Shown here: positions 54,328 through 63,692 of the stretch, one piece after another
Numbering within the stretch: the stretch's first letter is position 1
How the letters are laid out: each line of letters starts with the position of its first letter
Origin: Anthracocystis setariae
Lineage: Eukaryota; Basidiomycota; Ustilaginomycetes; Ustilaginales; Ustilaginaceae
Assembly: GCA_928724745.1 (NCBI GenBank)
Contig: CAKMXJ010000024.1
Location: forward strand, 62,001 to 126,000
Direction of reading: 5' to 3'
DNA: 64,000 bases
Position numbers and translations under genes: made by a program
The notes under the pieces: generated by a model
The model's input: only the letters and a program-made list of their open reading frames with translations
What the model was told of the DNA's origin: nothing
The model's database searches: none

Positions 54328-54954
54328 TTGCCCAAAGAGTCAACGGCTAACGATCAACCAGCTACCGTTCCGTCTGACATCGGCCTAGACCGTTGCCCTC
54401 GCAGGTACTCCGACGAGGAGGAGGCTGGTGCAGCCCGGACAACATTCCAGCGTCACCACGCACGCGGTGACGACTTATATCAGCCATTGCCGTTCGATAC
54501 AGCCTTGGAGGACGAGGCGTTTGAAGGCATACAAGGTTCTGCGCACCTGGAGCCTTCACAAGGCATAGCGGACAATGTTGACAATCTCGGGCCCATACCT
54601 GACTTGGACAGCGAGCTCTGGGATGTCACCATGCGTGGCTCGGATGGGTTTGACGAGCGATCGTTGTCCGCAAATGACATGGCACCCTCTCCTACGGCAT
54701 CTCGAATCAATGTTGGCATGGATGACGGCGAGGGTGCGGATGCAGATCAGGAAGGAGAAGAAAACGAGGATGAAGACGAAGACGAGGCTGAAGATCAAGA
54801 AGAAGACGAGGTGGAGCATGTTGAAGATCGGCCTCGTCGCCGAAAGCAGCACAGATCGCTCTCAAAAGTCAAGAACAACTACCGGCAGAAGCAGCAGGCT
54901 AATCGCCAGCCGAGAGGTCTAGGAGGTCGGTTCCAAAAGCGTGCAGTCCCGTGA
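54328..54954 (+). CDS. Acidic protein with conserved basic tail, possibly a 3' exon
   Basis: 208 open codons ending at 54954. A possible acceptor (CCCAAAG) lies just upstream and no strong ATG starts it, so it may be the 3' exon of the 53171 gene. It has a central Asp/Glu run (about 54735-54820) followed by the basic segment RPRRRKQHR and the tail KNNYRQKQQANRQ...GRFQKR shared with 51210-51479. Acidic-plus-basic tails are common in chromatin proteins; no function can be stated. Confidence 0.45.
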   Translation: MPKESTANDQPATVPSDIGLDRCPRRYSDEEEAGAARTTFQRHHARGDDLYQPLPFDTALEDEAFEGIQGSAHLEPSQGIADNVDNLGPIPDLDSELWDVTMRGSDGFDERSLSANDMAPSPTASRINVGMDDGEGADADQEGEENEDEDEDEAEDQEEDEVEHVEDRPRRRKQHRSLSKVKNNYRQKQQANRQPRGLGGRFQKRAVP

Positions 54955-55635
54955 AATGTCTTGCATCATATTCTTTCCTTTCGCCGTATCAGATCTTGAT
55001 GGTGCAAGAATTCATTGTTGCTCAAGATAATCGAAAATCGTCATGTGTTGTCGTGATGTGCAAAAATTAATGTGCATGATCAAACATTGGATCGCGCTTC
55101 GCTGCCATTTTCTCACAAGACAGGCACAGGCGGAGGAGACCCAGGATACAAACTCGGCGGCTTGACTTGTGGATGAGTTTCTTTGCGGGCTTCTAGCAGT
55201 AGGGGGTATCACTTTGGCAAGTTTATTTAATAGATATCCGAGGGTCCTCGAGGCTGGCTGGTGACCCCGTCATGCTGGCTGTGACTGGGTCAACCTTGAT
55301 ATCCCTTTTGGAAAAAATTTTCGGTTTTTCGGCCTGCAAAGAAGCGTTCTGGAGCGTTCTGACGGTCTAACAGTGACAGTCAGTCTGCGCTCCAAGCTCC
55401 TTGAGCTCCTGTTGACTCCCTCCAACTCCCTCCTTGCAAGCATGCTGCATGCTGCCAGCAGCTTCCTCCACACCCTTCATTCTTCACTTCACAGCCAGTT
55501 GTTTGCAATGGATTATATTCTTCTTCTTCTTCTTTTGGATTTTGCAAAGAAATTTGAGGCAAGGATCACATCAGGTTGCTGCTGTTGCTGTTGCTGTTGC
55601 TGGATTGACACTTCCAACTTGGGCTCCTGCTTTCT
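54955..55635. other. No supported gene
   Basis: Microsatellites: CTT/TTC near 55519-55539 and TGCTGT near 55576-55600. Composition near 55375-55560 resembles the flanks of captured fragments in the CACTA element. Confidence 0.35.
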
Positions 55636-56045
55636 TCACAAGCGCCAAAAAGTGTGAAAGTGTGCAAGCAGGATCCAGTGCCAGAACTGAGTGAACAGCG
55701 CCATGCCCATGTTGACATTGTGAGTGAACAGCGCCATGCTCGCAAGCGCAGGTATGTTGCAATTACTGATCGTTATGCCTCCTGCATCAACCATGCACTG
55801 TGCAAGCGCGGCGCCAAACTTGGCCATCGCGTCCTTGTGCAATTTTGTTGAACATGTTGCAAGCATTGGTTACGCACGGGTTGAGCGCTTTGTTCTGCTG
55901 GATGAAGATCATGATGAGGGCAATGCAGGCGCCTTGACGCACAGAATTGACGGGATCCTTGGTCATGGGTTTGAGCAGATCGACCACCTTGTCAAGACCA
56001 GTACCAGCACAGGCGATACTGAGAGCGAGCGTCGAGCCGTATCTG
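55636..56045 (-). pseudogene. RPN2: RPN2 (26S proteasome regulatory subunit) fragment
   Basis: Minus-strand pieces match the C-terminal third of Rpn2, a scaffold of the proteasome base: RYGSTLALSIACAGTGLD, KDPVNSVRQGACIALIMIFI and NKALNPCVTN near 55870-56045, then after a frameshift KDAMAKFGAALAQ, DAGG and MALFTQFWHW near 55640-55840. A small internal duplication repeats GTGAACAGCGCCATG (about 55690 and 55723). Only about 130 residues are represented and the flanks are not Rpn2, so this is a broken fragment. A splice-acceptor-like TCTACAG sits at its upstream edge. Confidence 0.72.
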
Positions 56046-56722
56046 TAGATAAATAGAGGTTGCAAAACTACGGTCGCGTGAAGAGACCAAGGTGAATAGT
56101 TAATTTCAACTTTTGAGCGCAACTTACGGAAGTAGGCATTGGGTGATCAACCCCAACGTTGGGTTCTAACAAACGGTGGGTTTGTTCAAATCCTGGTAGT
56201 CTTAAGTTATCCAAACGTTGTCCTTGTTATTATTCCAAAGACCCAACATTGGGTTTCAGACGTTCACGTCATTTTGCAGAGGTTAGGAAGCTTGAACGAG
56301 GAACACTATGAATGCTCGATGACTACTCAAGAGTTGTTGGAGAGAATGTAGTATCAGAGAGAAATGGGGAAAGATTCAATGTATTCCAAAGACACTAACA
56401 AGTCATGACAAAGAGGTGTTTATATACATGTTGAGTCTGCGATGATGCTTCCTTGCGTTTGCACTGAAAATTACTTGGCAAATGTTACAATGCCTATAGC
56501 GTAATCCTCTTACTTGGTCGTTGGCACCAATCTTTTGTAAAATAAGAGTGGAAGTGAAATTACGGCCTTATGGCAAAGCCAAGAATAAGTGGTTAATTAT
56601 GGCTTTTGAGCGTGACTTACGGAAGTAGGTGTCGGGTGATCATCCCGACGTTGGGTTCTGACAAACTGCAGGTTTGTTAGAATTCTGGAAGTCTTAAGTT
56701 ATCCGAACGTTGTCTTTGTTAT
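56046..56722 (-). repeat. Two partial LTR5 copies in a row
   Basis: 56046-56530 and 56540-56722 both match the start of LTR5-A (GGTTAATTATGGCTTTTGAG, ACTTACGGAAGTAGG, TGGGTGATCA, GAACGTTGT). The second is cut by LTR4-B. Palindromes of the CCCAACGTTGGG type recur (56152-56163, near 56240). Confidence 0.65.
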
Positions 56723-57664
56723 TATTAGATTCTAAAAGTCAATCGATGCGAAGTAACTATCGCGGCGTTAGTTTATCCAATGTTAGATACGACTTACAAC
56801 ACTCGGTAATGGATGTTTGACATCCGATATCTTATTTCCTAAGTTGCGATCTTGGGAGAGTGTTGTGAGCCGTTAAGTCCGTACTCGAACTAGCACAGAG
56901 TTTGATGTCTGTGATATAGTAGTGCTAGGACAATATCGATATTGAACGGGGCGCAGCGGTTAGAAGCTTCGAAGAATTCGAGCGAGGAAGATCAACATCC
57001 AGTATCGGATGTTGATATTAGTCGTCAGATCTTATGAGTCAATGAGTTAGGTAGTGATTTGATAATTATATTCACTCTCTCGGGTTCTGGTCCCGAGTCT
57101 TATATACATATGTCTTGGTCCTAACTCGCACGGCGAAGGTGTCCCCATCTTCGCTATACGTCCTATGCATTTCCCATAGTAATTATCTTGTCCTCTGTCT
57201 GTGTCCCCAACACTCATTATTGAGTGTTTCTCTTCATCGTGTGTGCCTTCATTCCGCTACTGAGTCTCGTACCTCAGTCATGATTGGTTCGGATCTCGTC
57301 CGCCCGTCCTTCTCTCTTCTTCCATGCTGGACAGAAGGTTCCATTTGGGGCGGACCGGTTTACCATCCTTCCAATGCGGTCTTGCCATTGGGCGATGAGT
57401 GTGTGGGCTCGTAATTGAGGTCCATGATTCGTCGGGTAGTCTCAGCATTTAGTATCGAATGTTGAGACCCATTGACGGACCAATGGGAGTACTGTCGGGT
57501 GTCGCGTGGGTACGGAAAAATGTCTAAATCCGCCCGGCGAACATTGAGACCGGTGTCTCAACATTTGCCGTCGCGTGTGCAACACTCATTACTGAGTGTT
57601 GTGTGCCGATATGTGATGTGCCCGATTGTGAGATGAAAAGTTGATTCGTACGATGAATCCAACA
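56723..57664 (-). mobile_element. LTR family LTR4, copy B, probable 3' LTR of the copia element
   Basis: 942 bp with the same ends as LTR4-A. Flanks differ (GTTAT left, GTCCC right), which is expected for one LTR of a longer element. A purine-rich tract lies directly upstream on the minus strand. TATATAAG box on the minus strand near 57099-57108. Palindromes at 56993, 57208, 57441 and 57580. Confidence 0.8.
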
Positions 57665-57676
57665 GTCCCCCTCATC
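57665..57676 (-). promoter_or_regulatory. Polypurine tract
   Basis: On the minus strand GATGAGGGGGAC immediately precedes the TGTTGG start of LTR4-B, the position of the plus-strand primer for reverse transcription. Confidence 0.55.
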
Positions 57677-57945
57677 GAGCACTCACATCACACGGCACAG
57701 ACAAGTACATCGCATTTAAGACATGACATTGGTTTTTCTTACTCTTTGTGTTCCTGGTCCGTGTTTCCATGTCCAGTCTTGCGTCCGACGAGTGCTTCAC
57801 GCTCGTCGAACATCTTTCGAAGAGTTCCAGCGATCCTAATGACGTTGGCCGGAGTCCAGAGGCGAGGCTTGTTCTTCTCGCCCCTCTCGTTCCTGTCACC
57901 CTTGATGCCGGCTTCCGCTGCTTGTCGCAGCTCCTCCAGTCCTGC

Positions 57946-59109
57946 TCAAATCTCACCCGCAAGCACCACTCGTCGGGTGCGCTTCCCTTCGAAGCCCGTT
58001 CCTCGGCAGATCCGGCCGCTGACGATGCAAGCATCGCAGGCTCCTTTATCCGTCGCGCGGTCGCGACCAGTGTGGTTGACGCCGGCACCATACGTGCAGA
58101 TGATCTTGCGCATCTCGCAAGGTCTGCACGCTGGTTCGGCCACGCGGAATCCAGGGTGTAGGTCGTCGCCGTACTTGGGGAAGTGCTCAGAGGAGCAGCG
58201 CACTTCGCCAGCAGGGACGACAAACCTCCGTTGCTTCTCTAGGCCGATGTCATCATCCATTGGCCCAGACCAAGCAAGGTGTGGTGGCAGAGGCCACCTC
58301 GTACACCCACCAGCGGGCTCGGGCGCCACGCTGGGAACGTTCTGGCGGGAGGCACTTGCATCCTCCGCGTCGTCGTCGGTGAGACCACCCTCGTCGTCCT
58401 GAGGGTGGCGGAAGAGAGATTGGCTGGGCGGGGGGAGGTCAACCGCAGCCAGGGAAGTGGAGTGAGAGAGGGAGGTGGCATTCCGAGCCGACCTCAACCT
58501 CAAGACGCTCGTGCTCGGTCGAGCAGATACAGGCGTCGTGGGAGCCGTGCTCCCGGGAGCAAAGAGTGGAGAGGAGAGTTCGTTCGCCGTGCCGCGCCGG
58601 GCAGAGGGCGAAGGTGATGCCGTACTTCTTGAGGCGGACCGCGTTGAGGGCGAGCCATGATTGGCAGGCGGCGAAGGTGGAGAAGGTGGCACTCGGATCG
58701 GGGGTGGAGATGCTGCGCCTGTTGAGGCGGGCAGCGGCGAGGTCGTGCCACGTGTGGCGGACGGTGAGATCGGCGAGATCGGAAGAAGCTGCTCATCCCC
58801 GTGGAAGGCAGGCGACAGTCGTGGAGGAGGCGTGCCTGTTGAGGCAGGAGGGGGAGTGATCGTGGTAATGGCCATGTCGTGGTTGACAGAGGGCCCGACG
58901 GTTCCTTCCGTAGCCATGCTATCGGCAGCAGAGGGCTCGTTGTCGTCGATGTCCATGGCATCCGGGCCAGGGGGACAGGTCGATGGTGTCGTGGTGGTGA
59001 CAACGTCGTTGGTGGTGGTGGTGTCGTTGGCCGTCTGTGCTGCGCGCCTTGCGGCGGCAGCCAGTACGGCCCGGCGTTGGGCCTCTCTTTGCTTCTTGGA
59101 CATCGCCAT
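57946..59109 (-). CDS. Zn2Cys6-like protein downstream of copia pol
   Basis: Intact frame; the likely start is the ATG at 59109 (MAMSKKQREAQRR), giving 387 residues, though it is open further upstream. N-terminal basic helix (RRAVLAAAARRAAQ), a long Ser/Thr/Pro-rich middle, then a C-terminal cysteine pair of clusters: CRPCEMRKIIC and CDACIVSGRIC separated by 19 residues (CX2CX6C-X19-CX2CX6C), with a basic end (GKRTRR). This is the zinc-cluster pattern of fungal DNA-binding regulators with a long linker. It lies on the same strand between the copia RNase H stop (59615) and the polypurine tract of LTR4-B, so it appears to be part of the element. Function as a regulator or nucleic-acid chaperone is inferred. 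Confidence 0.65.
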   Translation of the reverse strand: MAMSKKQREAQRRAVLAAAARRAAQTANDTTTTNDVVTTTTPSTCPPGPDAMDIDDNEPSAADSMATEGTVGPSVNHDMAITTITPPPASTGTPPPRLSPAFHGDEQLLPISPISPSATRGTTSPLPASTGAASPPPIRVPPSPPSPPANHGSPSTRSASRSTASPSPSARRGTANELSSPLFAPGSTAPTTPVSARPSTSVLRLRSARNATSLSHSTSLAAVDLPPPSQSLFRHPQDDEGGLTDDDAEDASASRQNVPSVAPEPAGGCTRWPLPPHLAWSGPMDDDIGLEKQRRFVVPAGEVRCSSEHFPKYGDDLHPGFRVAEPACRPCEMRKIICTYGAGVNHTGRDRATDKGACDACIVSGRICRGTGFEGKRTRRVVLAGEI

Positions 59110-59429
59110 GCTGAGCGACGGGGGAAAGGAGTGTGGTGGTGGTGGTGAGGAAGAAGGAGAGAGAGAAGAAGGAAAGGAAGGAGAAGAGAGGGAAGGCGAA
59201 GGAGCTGAGTTCGGGATCTCTTTGTCTTCTTCCGCCTTCTCTCTTTGTCTGATTGTTCGGTTCTCCGCAAGTCGAGTCGGTGACATTCCTTTAGTGCGTT
59301 CTCCAAGTCTGACTCGCTTCTTCGAGGGCACTTGAGCGGTGTGAGAGTTTGTAGATGCTGTTCTGCGCAGCCGTTTAATGAAGTTGATGCGCCGCGGGTG
59401 CGCAGAAGATATTCGGTTTCGGATTGCCG

Positions 59430-59447
59430 ACATTCAGTACTGAATGT
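59430..59447. repeat. Perfect 18-bp palindrome
   Basis: ACATTCAGTACTGAATGT, between copia pol and the zinc-cluster gene. A second, 24-bp imperfect one lies at 59605-59628 next to the pol stop. Confidence 0.9.
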
Positions 59448-59614
59448 GGCGGCGGTGTGTAAGCTTCGGGAGGGCCGATAATTGTTTTTGGTTGACCTTC
59501 GTGGGCCCTTTTATCCTTTTCTGATTTTTTGTTTCGTGTTTGGATTTTCCTTGAGGCGTTTCGGCAAGCTGTCAAGTAATGCCGGGTATTTACATAGGCA
59601 GGGTCCAACATTCA

Positions 59615-60590
59615 TTACTGAGTGTTGGGTTTCGATGTTGGTTTTTGACATTGGATCCCGAGTGCGTCCCTGTTGGTCGTAATCTTGTTTTTCTCGAGCG
59701 CCTTTGTCAGGATATCGGCCAATTGATTGTTTGTCGATACTGGTTTCACAGAGAGCACACCTGATTCCTGGTACTCTCGTGTGATGTGGTACTTGAGCCT
59801 AAAATGTTTAGTTCTGTTATGGAACTTCGGCTCTTTGCTGAGCTCGATTGCTGCTCTGTTGTCTACCATGAGGTCTGTCGGAGTTTTGATTTGCAGGCCG
59901 AGTTCAGACATTACCCATCGAGTCCATATGATCTCCTTACCGGCCTCTGCCATCGCGACGTATTCAGCGTATGTGGTGGAGTCCGTGATGATCGACTGGA
60001 GTTTCGATACCCAGCTGTACGGCATTGAAGTGACAGTGTTGACAATTCCAGATGTGGATCGCGATGTCTCAGTGTCCCCCGCGTGATCTGCATCGGTGAA
60101 TGTGCGCAACCATTTTCCAAAGTCAACATTCGATGCTGAATGTTGGGAATCGAGTATGCGTCTGTACATTAGTCCGTGCGTGTTGGTTCCCTTGAGGTAA
60201 CGGAGTAGGTGTTTCGCTTGGACCATGGCATTTGCATGTGGATGTGCGAGTTCTCGGCTGAGCTTTTGGATTGCGAAGGCGATGTCAGGCCTGGTGCAGG
60301 TAGCTATGTATAGCATCTGGCCGATGATGCTTCTGTACGTGGAGTGTTCTTGTGGGGGGAGTGGTTCCCCTCCTTTGAGGTCGCTGCTTGGATTAAGTGG
60401 TGTATGGACGATGTTTGCGGAGTCTAAGCCATATGTTGTGAGGAGGCGATTGATGTAGCTGGTCTGCGTAAGGTGGATCGTCTTCGAAGTCTGGTCGACT
60501 TGTATGCCAAGGATGTAATCCAGTAGTTCGCCGCCGGTCATTTTGAAGTGTTTTCGAAGCTCGGTCATGACACTGGAGGCTGAATCCTTG
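59615..60590 (-). pseudogene. Ty1/copia reverse transcriptase C-terminus and RNase H, truncated
   Basis: Continuous minus-strand frame of about 325 codons: end of RT (LLDYILGIQVDQ, YRSIIGQMLYIATCTRPDIA), then the copia RNase H with FTDADHAGD, SRSTSGIV, TTYAEYVAMAEAGKEIIW and the HFRLKYHI...TNNQLADILTKAL end. No stops, so it is young. LTR3-D cuts it at 60590 and the rest of pol and gag are gone. The palindrome at 60124-60145 lies inside the coding sequence and is read through in frame. Confidence 0.88.
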
Positions 60591-61702
60591 TGTCAGCGGT
60601 CGGGCGCCTGGTAAATAGGCCGATCTTGTTTTGAGAGCGGTGCGGTCCTGTTGGGCTGGGCCGCCGAGTTTGTGTTACGCGCCTGGGCAACTGGGTAGTA
60701 CGAGGTGGGTTGCGCAGGTACGTCGGCGGCCTGGTGAGGTCTATTAAGCCGCACTCGATTTAGCGGCGGCGGAGTGTGAGACTCTCGACCGCGTTCGACC
60801 TTTTACCGACTGACCGCTGTCGGCGCTCCGTTCAGAGGCAGCACGGCGTACTCGGTACGACGGCATAATGGCCTAATGTCTCGTGAGCGCTCTTGACGAG
60901 GCAGAAGGCGTGTTGTTTGGGTAGATGGTCACTGGAAGTGATCACCAAGCTGTTACGGCGACGGCTTAGGCCTGACGTCCCGATGTCAGCTTGTAGGCAG
61001 CGTTTACGCGCTGCGGTGTCGATACCGGTACCGACGAGGTCTAGCTGTTCTCCGACTTGAACGGAGGCACGCGAGGAAGCTGCAATGCTACTTGTATTGC
61101 AACTTACTGAACTAGAAACTGAATGATCGTGAAGACGACGTTAAGAAGCTATACTGAGCTTAGAGACTGTGTTGTAAGAAGTAGAGTGGATGAGGAGCTC
61201 ATCCACTTTGAAACAGATGAGGAGACATTAAGTAGGACCGCTCCAAACCCCTATGGCAAGGCCGATCCGGCGCTAGCCTATTGTCTAGCTGCACGGCCTG
61301 CGTGTGTGCTTGTTCTGGCCGTGGTACAGGCGGCTGATCACCTCCAAGCCTCCGAGAGCGCCTGAGATGGTGTCCCCCCTCTGCTGATCACCTCGAGATG
61401 GTGTTGTCGCGATCCGGCGTCTCTGCGATGTCGAACGGCCGCAATCCGACCACTTTGACCAGAAGCGGTTGAAAGAGACTCTCTGGGCCGCACTCGCACT
61501 GAGAGCGGCTGAAAAGCGTGTTCTCCACCGCTCCACTTATGCCGCCTGGGAGTAACCACACTGCTCAATACGACGCACTGCCGGCAGCGTACCTCCTCTC
61601 CTCCAATGCCAGAGCGGCCGAATTTGACTCTATCAACCGCGCTTGGGCTGACGGCGGCCGTAAAACAAGTTTTCCGCCGCCTCGGCTTCACCGCCTGTGA
61701 CA
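60591..61702 (-). mobile_element. LTR family LTR3, copy D, without target duplication
   Basis: 1112 bp, TGTCAGCGGTCGG to CCGCCTGTGACA. Flanks CCTTG and TTACC do not match; the copia gene stops at its left edge and does not resume on the right. A deletion by recombination between LTR3 copies would explain both. Confidence 0.85.
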
Positions 61703-61849
61703 TTACCCCCCTTCCGAGACCCGAGCTCCTGCGAGGCGAAATGAAATGGGCTGCGCATCTTCCAGCCACTGTGAGCTCGACGGCAGCTGAGTGATGAGTC
61801 TGAAGAACTACCATCAACACTTACAGCCCCCTACCTCGCCATCAGCACC

Positions 61850-63479
61850 ATGGCGCCCAAGAAGAAACCCTCGCCTGCTCCTGCCATTCCCTTGCGTCGA
61901 TCGGCTCGGCTCGCCAAAACGCCAGCCGATGCCAATACCCCCTCCGGTTCATCGTCTGGCGCCAGTGACGCCCCGGCAACGTCTACCAGTACTGACGCGC
62001 TTGCTGTTCTCGTTGTCGCCGCCACCGCTGTTGACGCGCCCGATCCCATGGCTGCTGCTGCCCCTACTGACGCCGTGGCCGAGACTGCTGCTGCCGCCGC
62101 TTCCGATGCCGTGGCCATTACCGCTGTTGTTCCTGCGTCCGACGTCGCGGATGTATCTGCTGTTGCTGCTCCGCCTGGCGCAGTTGTGGTCCCTACTGGT
62201 GGCACTGAGCCAGTCGCCGTGACACCTCCTCAGAGCCGGATTCCATCTGATGGGGTCGGCTCTCTGCTGGTACCGCTGTTCCTCGGCCCGTCGCGCTCGC
62301 CGTCATCAAGAGGTTCGATCTCGCCTCCCCGTTCGCCGGTCTTCGTACGTTCCTCACCGGACCTGTACGCATTTCCCACCCCTCCTTCTCGGATTCCGAC
62401 GTCTCCGGAGAGATTCACGGCCGAGGAGTTGCGTGCGAGGACTAGCGCGCAACTCCATGAACACGGGTTGACGCCAGCCTCGCCCGTGATTCCCCGCTCG
62501 CCTGTCTATGGTGCGGGATTTGACGAGACCGCTGGTCCTGGGCGCAGTGATACGCCTGTGGGATCCTGGGAATCGCCCAGCCGCCAGTCGCCCGGTCTTG
62601 GCCCGTTACTGGGGTCGCCCGGCCGCCGAACGCCTGAGATCGGCCCGCCGCCCATTCGTCGGGCCGAAGACGTGGTACCGCAACGCACAGGTCCACGCAA
62701 GCCTACTTTGGTCGAAATGCTTGAATGGACAGAGCGGTTTACCGCTCCTGCACTGCTCATTGCGATCGTCAACGAGGCCTGGGACCGCGATTGGCAACTG
62801 GACGATGCCGGCAAAGTCTGGTTGCACCGAACCATGGTGCGGCGCTTGACCGAGGGTAGCTCACCATGGCCGAACTACAGTTGCCAGCACTGTGCCGACT
62901 TGGATGTGCCGTAAGTATTGTTCTCGACATAAGTGGTTTGGACAGCACTGACAATTTGCCTTGCCTCTTGTTTATATTAGATGCTTTCCGGTCACCTATG
63001 GCGATCCCACGGGTCCTCGTCCCCAACCCGCAGCCTCGTCATGCTGCCATTGCTTGACGAGCAAGAAGAAGTGTGGCGGCCGCACGATTTGGCGCGCCAC
63101 ACGTCACGAGTACGTCGGCGATAGCCCGTACACAACGTTGGAAACGCACGAGCGAGCTGTGGTGCGCGCTCACCTGTCGTACTCTGGTGGTCTTGGTTTG
63201 GGTGCGGTGCGTCGTCGCGACCGCCTGGTGGACTGGTACAAGGAGCGATCCTTCCACCTCGACGCTCGCGACGCCTTCTCAACGGAGGGCACGATCGGGA
63301 CCCAAGTGCGTGAGACCTTGGCGCGGTACCACCGCGAGAATCGCTCCCTGCTCGGCCAATACCTACCGTGCGAAGTCATGGAAGAGGAGCCGAACTTCGA
63401 GGGTCTTGGCTGGTTCGTGGAAAGCCGTGGTGACGATGAGGATGAGGTGCGATACCACCGTCCTGAAGTCTTCCGCTAA
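61850..63479 (+). CDS. Zn2Cys6-like protein, two exons, beside a chromovirus
   Basis: ATG at 61850 in a good context (CACCATGG). Exon 1 is 61850-62910, the intron 62911-62980 (GTAAGT...ATTAG, 70 bp), exon 2 62981-63479; 519 residues. N-terminus basic (APKKKPSPAP, RRSARLAK), a long Ala/Ser/Pro-rich middle, a helical part (MLEWTERFTAPALLIAI), then CQHCADLDVPC and CCHCLTSKKKC, spaced CX2CX6C-X19-CX2CX6C; the intron falls inside the first cluster. About 140 further residues follow (YKERSFHLDARDAF). It ends 213 bp from, and convergent with, the chromovirus pol stop. No interruption. The linker length equals that of the 57946 protein. Confidence 0.7.
62911..62980 (+). other. Spliceosomal intron of the zinc-cluster gene
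   Basis: 70 bp, donor GTAAGTATTG, acceptor TTTATATTAG, joining two long frames and completing the third cysteine of the first cluster. Confidence 0.85.
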
Positions 63480-63692
63480 CTGTTGCCTAGCAATTTTAGG
63501 TCGTTCCTGTCTATTGGTTGTGCTTGAGAACCTTCTGTATTGGTCGTGATGTTCTTGAACTTGAGAAAAGAGTGTGAATGTGTGGCGACGGGTGTCGATG
63601 GCGGCTACTAGAATTGGTCACCCACCGCAGTCGCGTCATGGCGGCTGAGTAACCCGCACTGCGCCGCCAAATTATTGAGCGCGGCTAGGCAG

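Noticed and set aside
58500..59335. Several 200-270 codon frames overlapping the zinc-cluster gene
   Set aside because: GC-rich shadow frames with Arg/Pro or Gly/Val/Glu bias; the frame with the cysteine clusters and good ATG is the real one.
61791..62222. Pro/Leu-rich frame and the antisense Ala/Thr-rich frame over the 61850 gene
   Set aside because: Shadows of exon 1 caused by Ala/Pro-rich codons.
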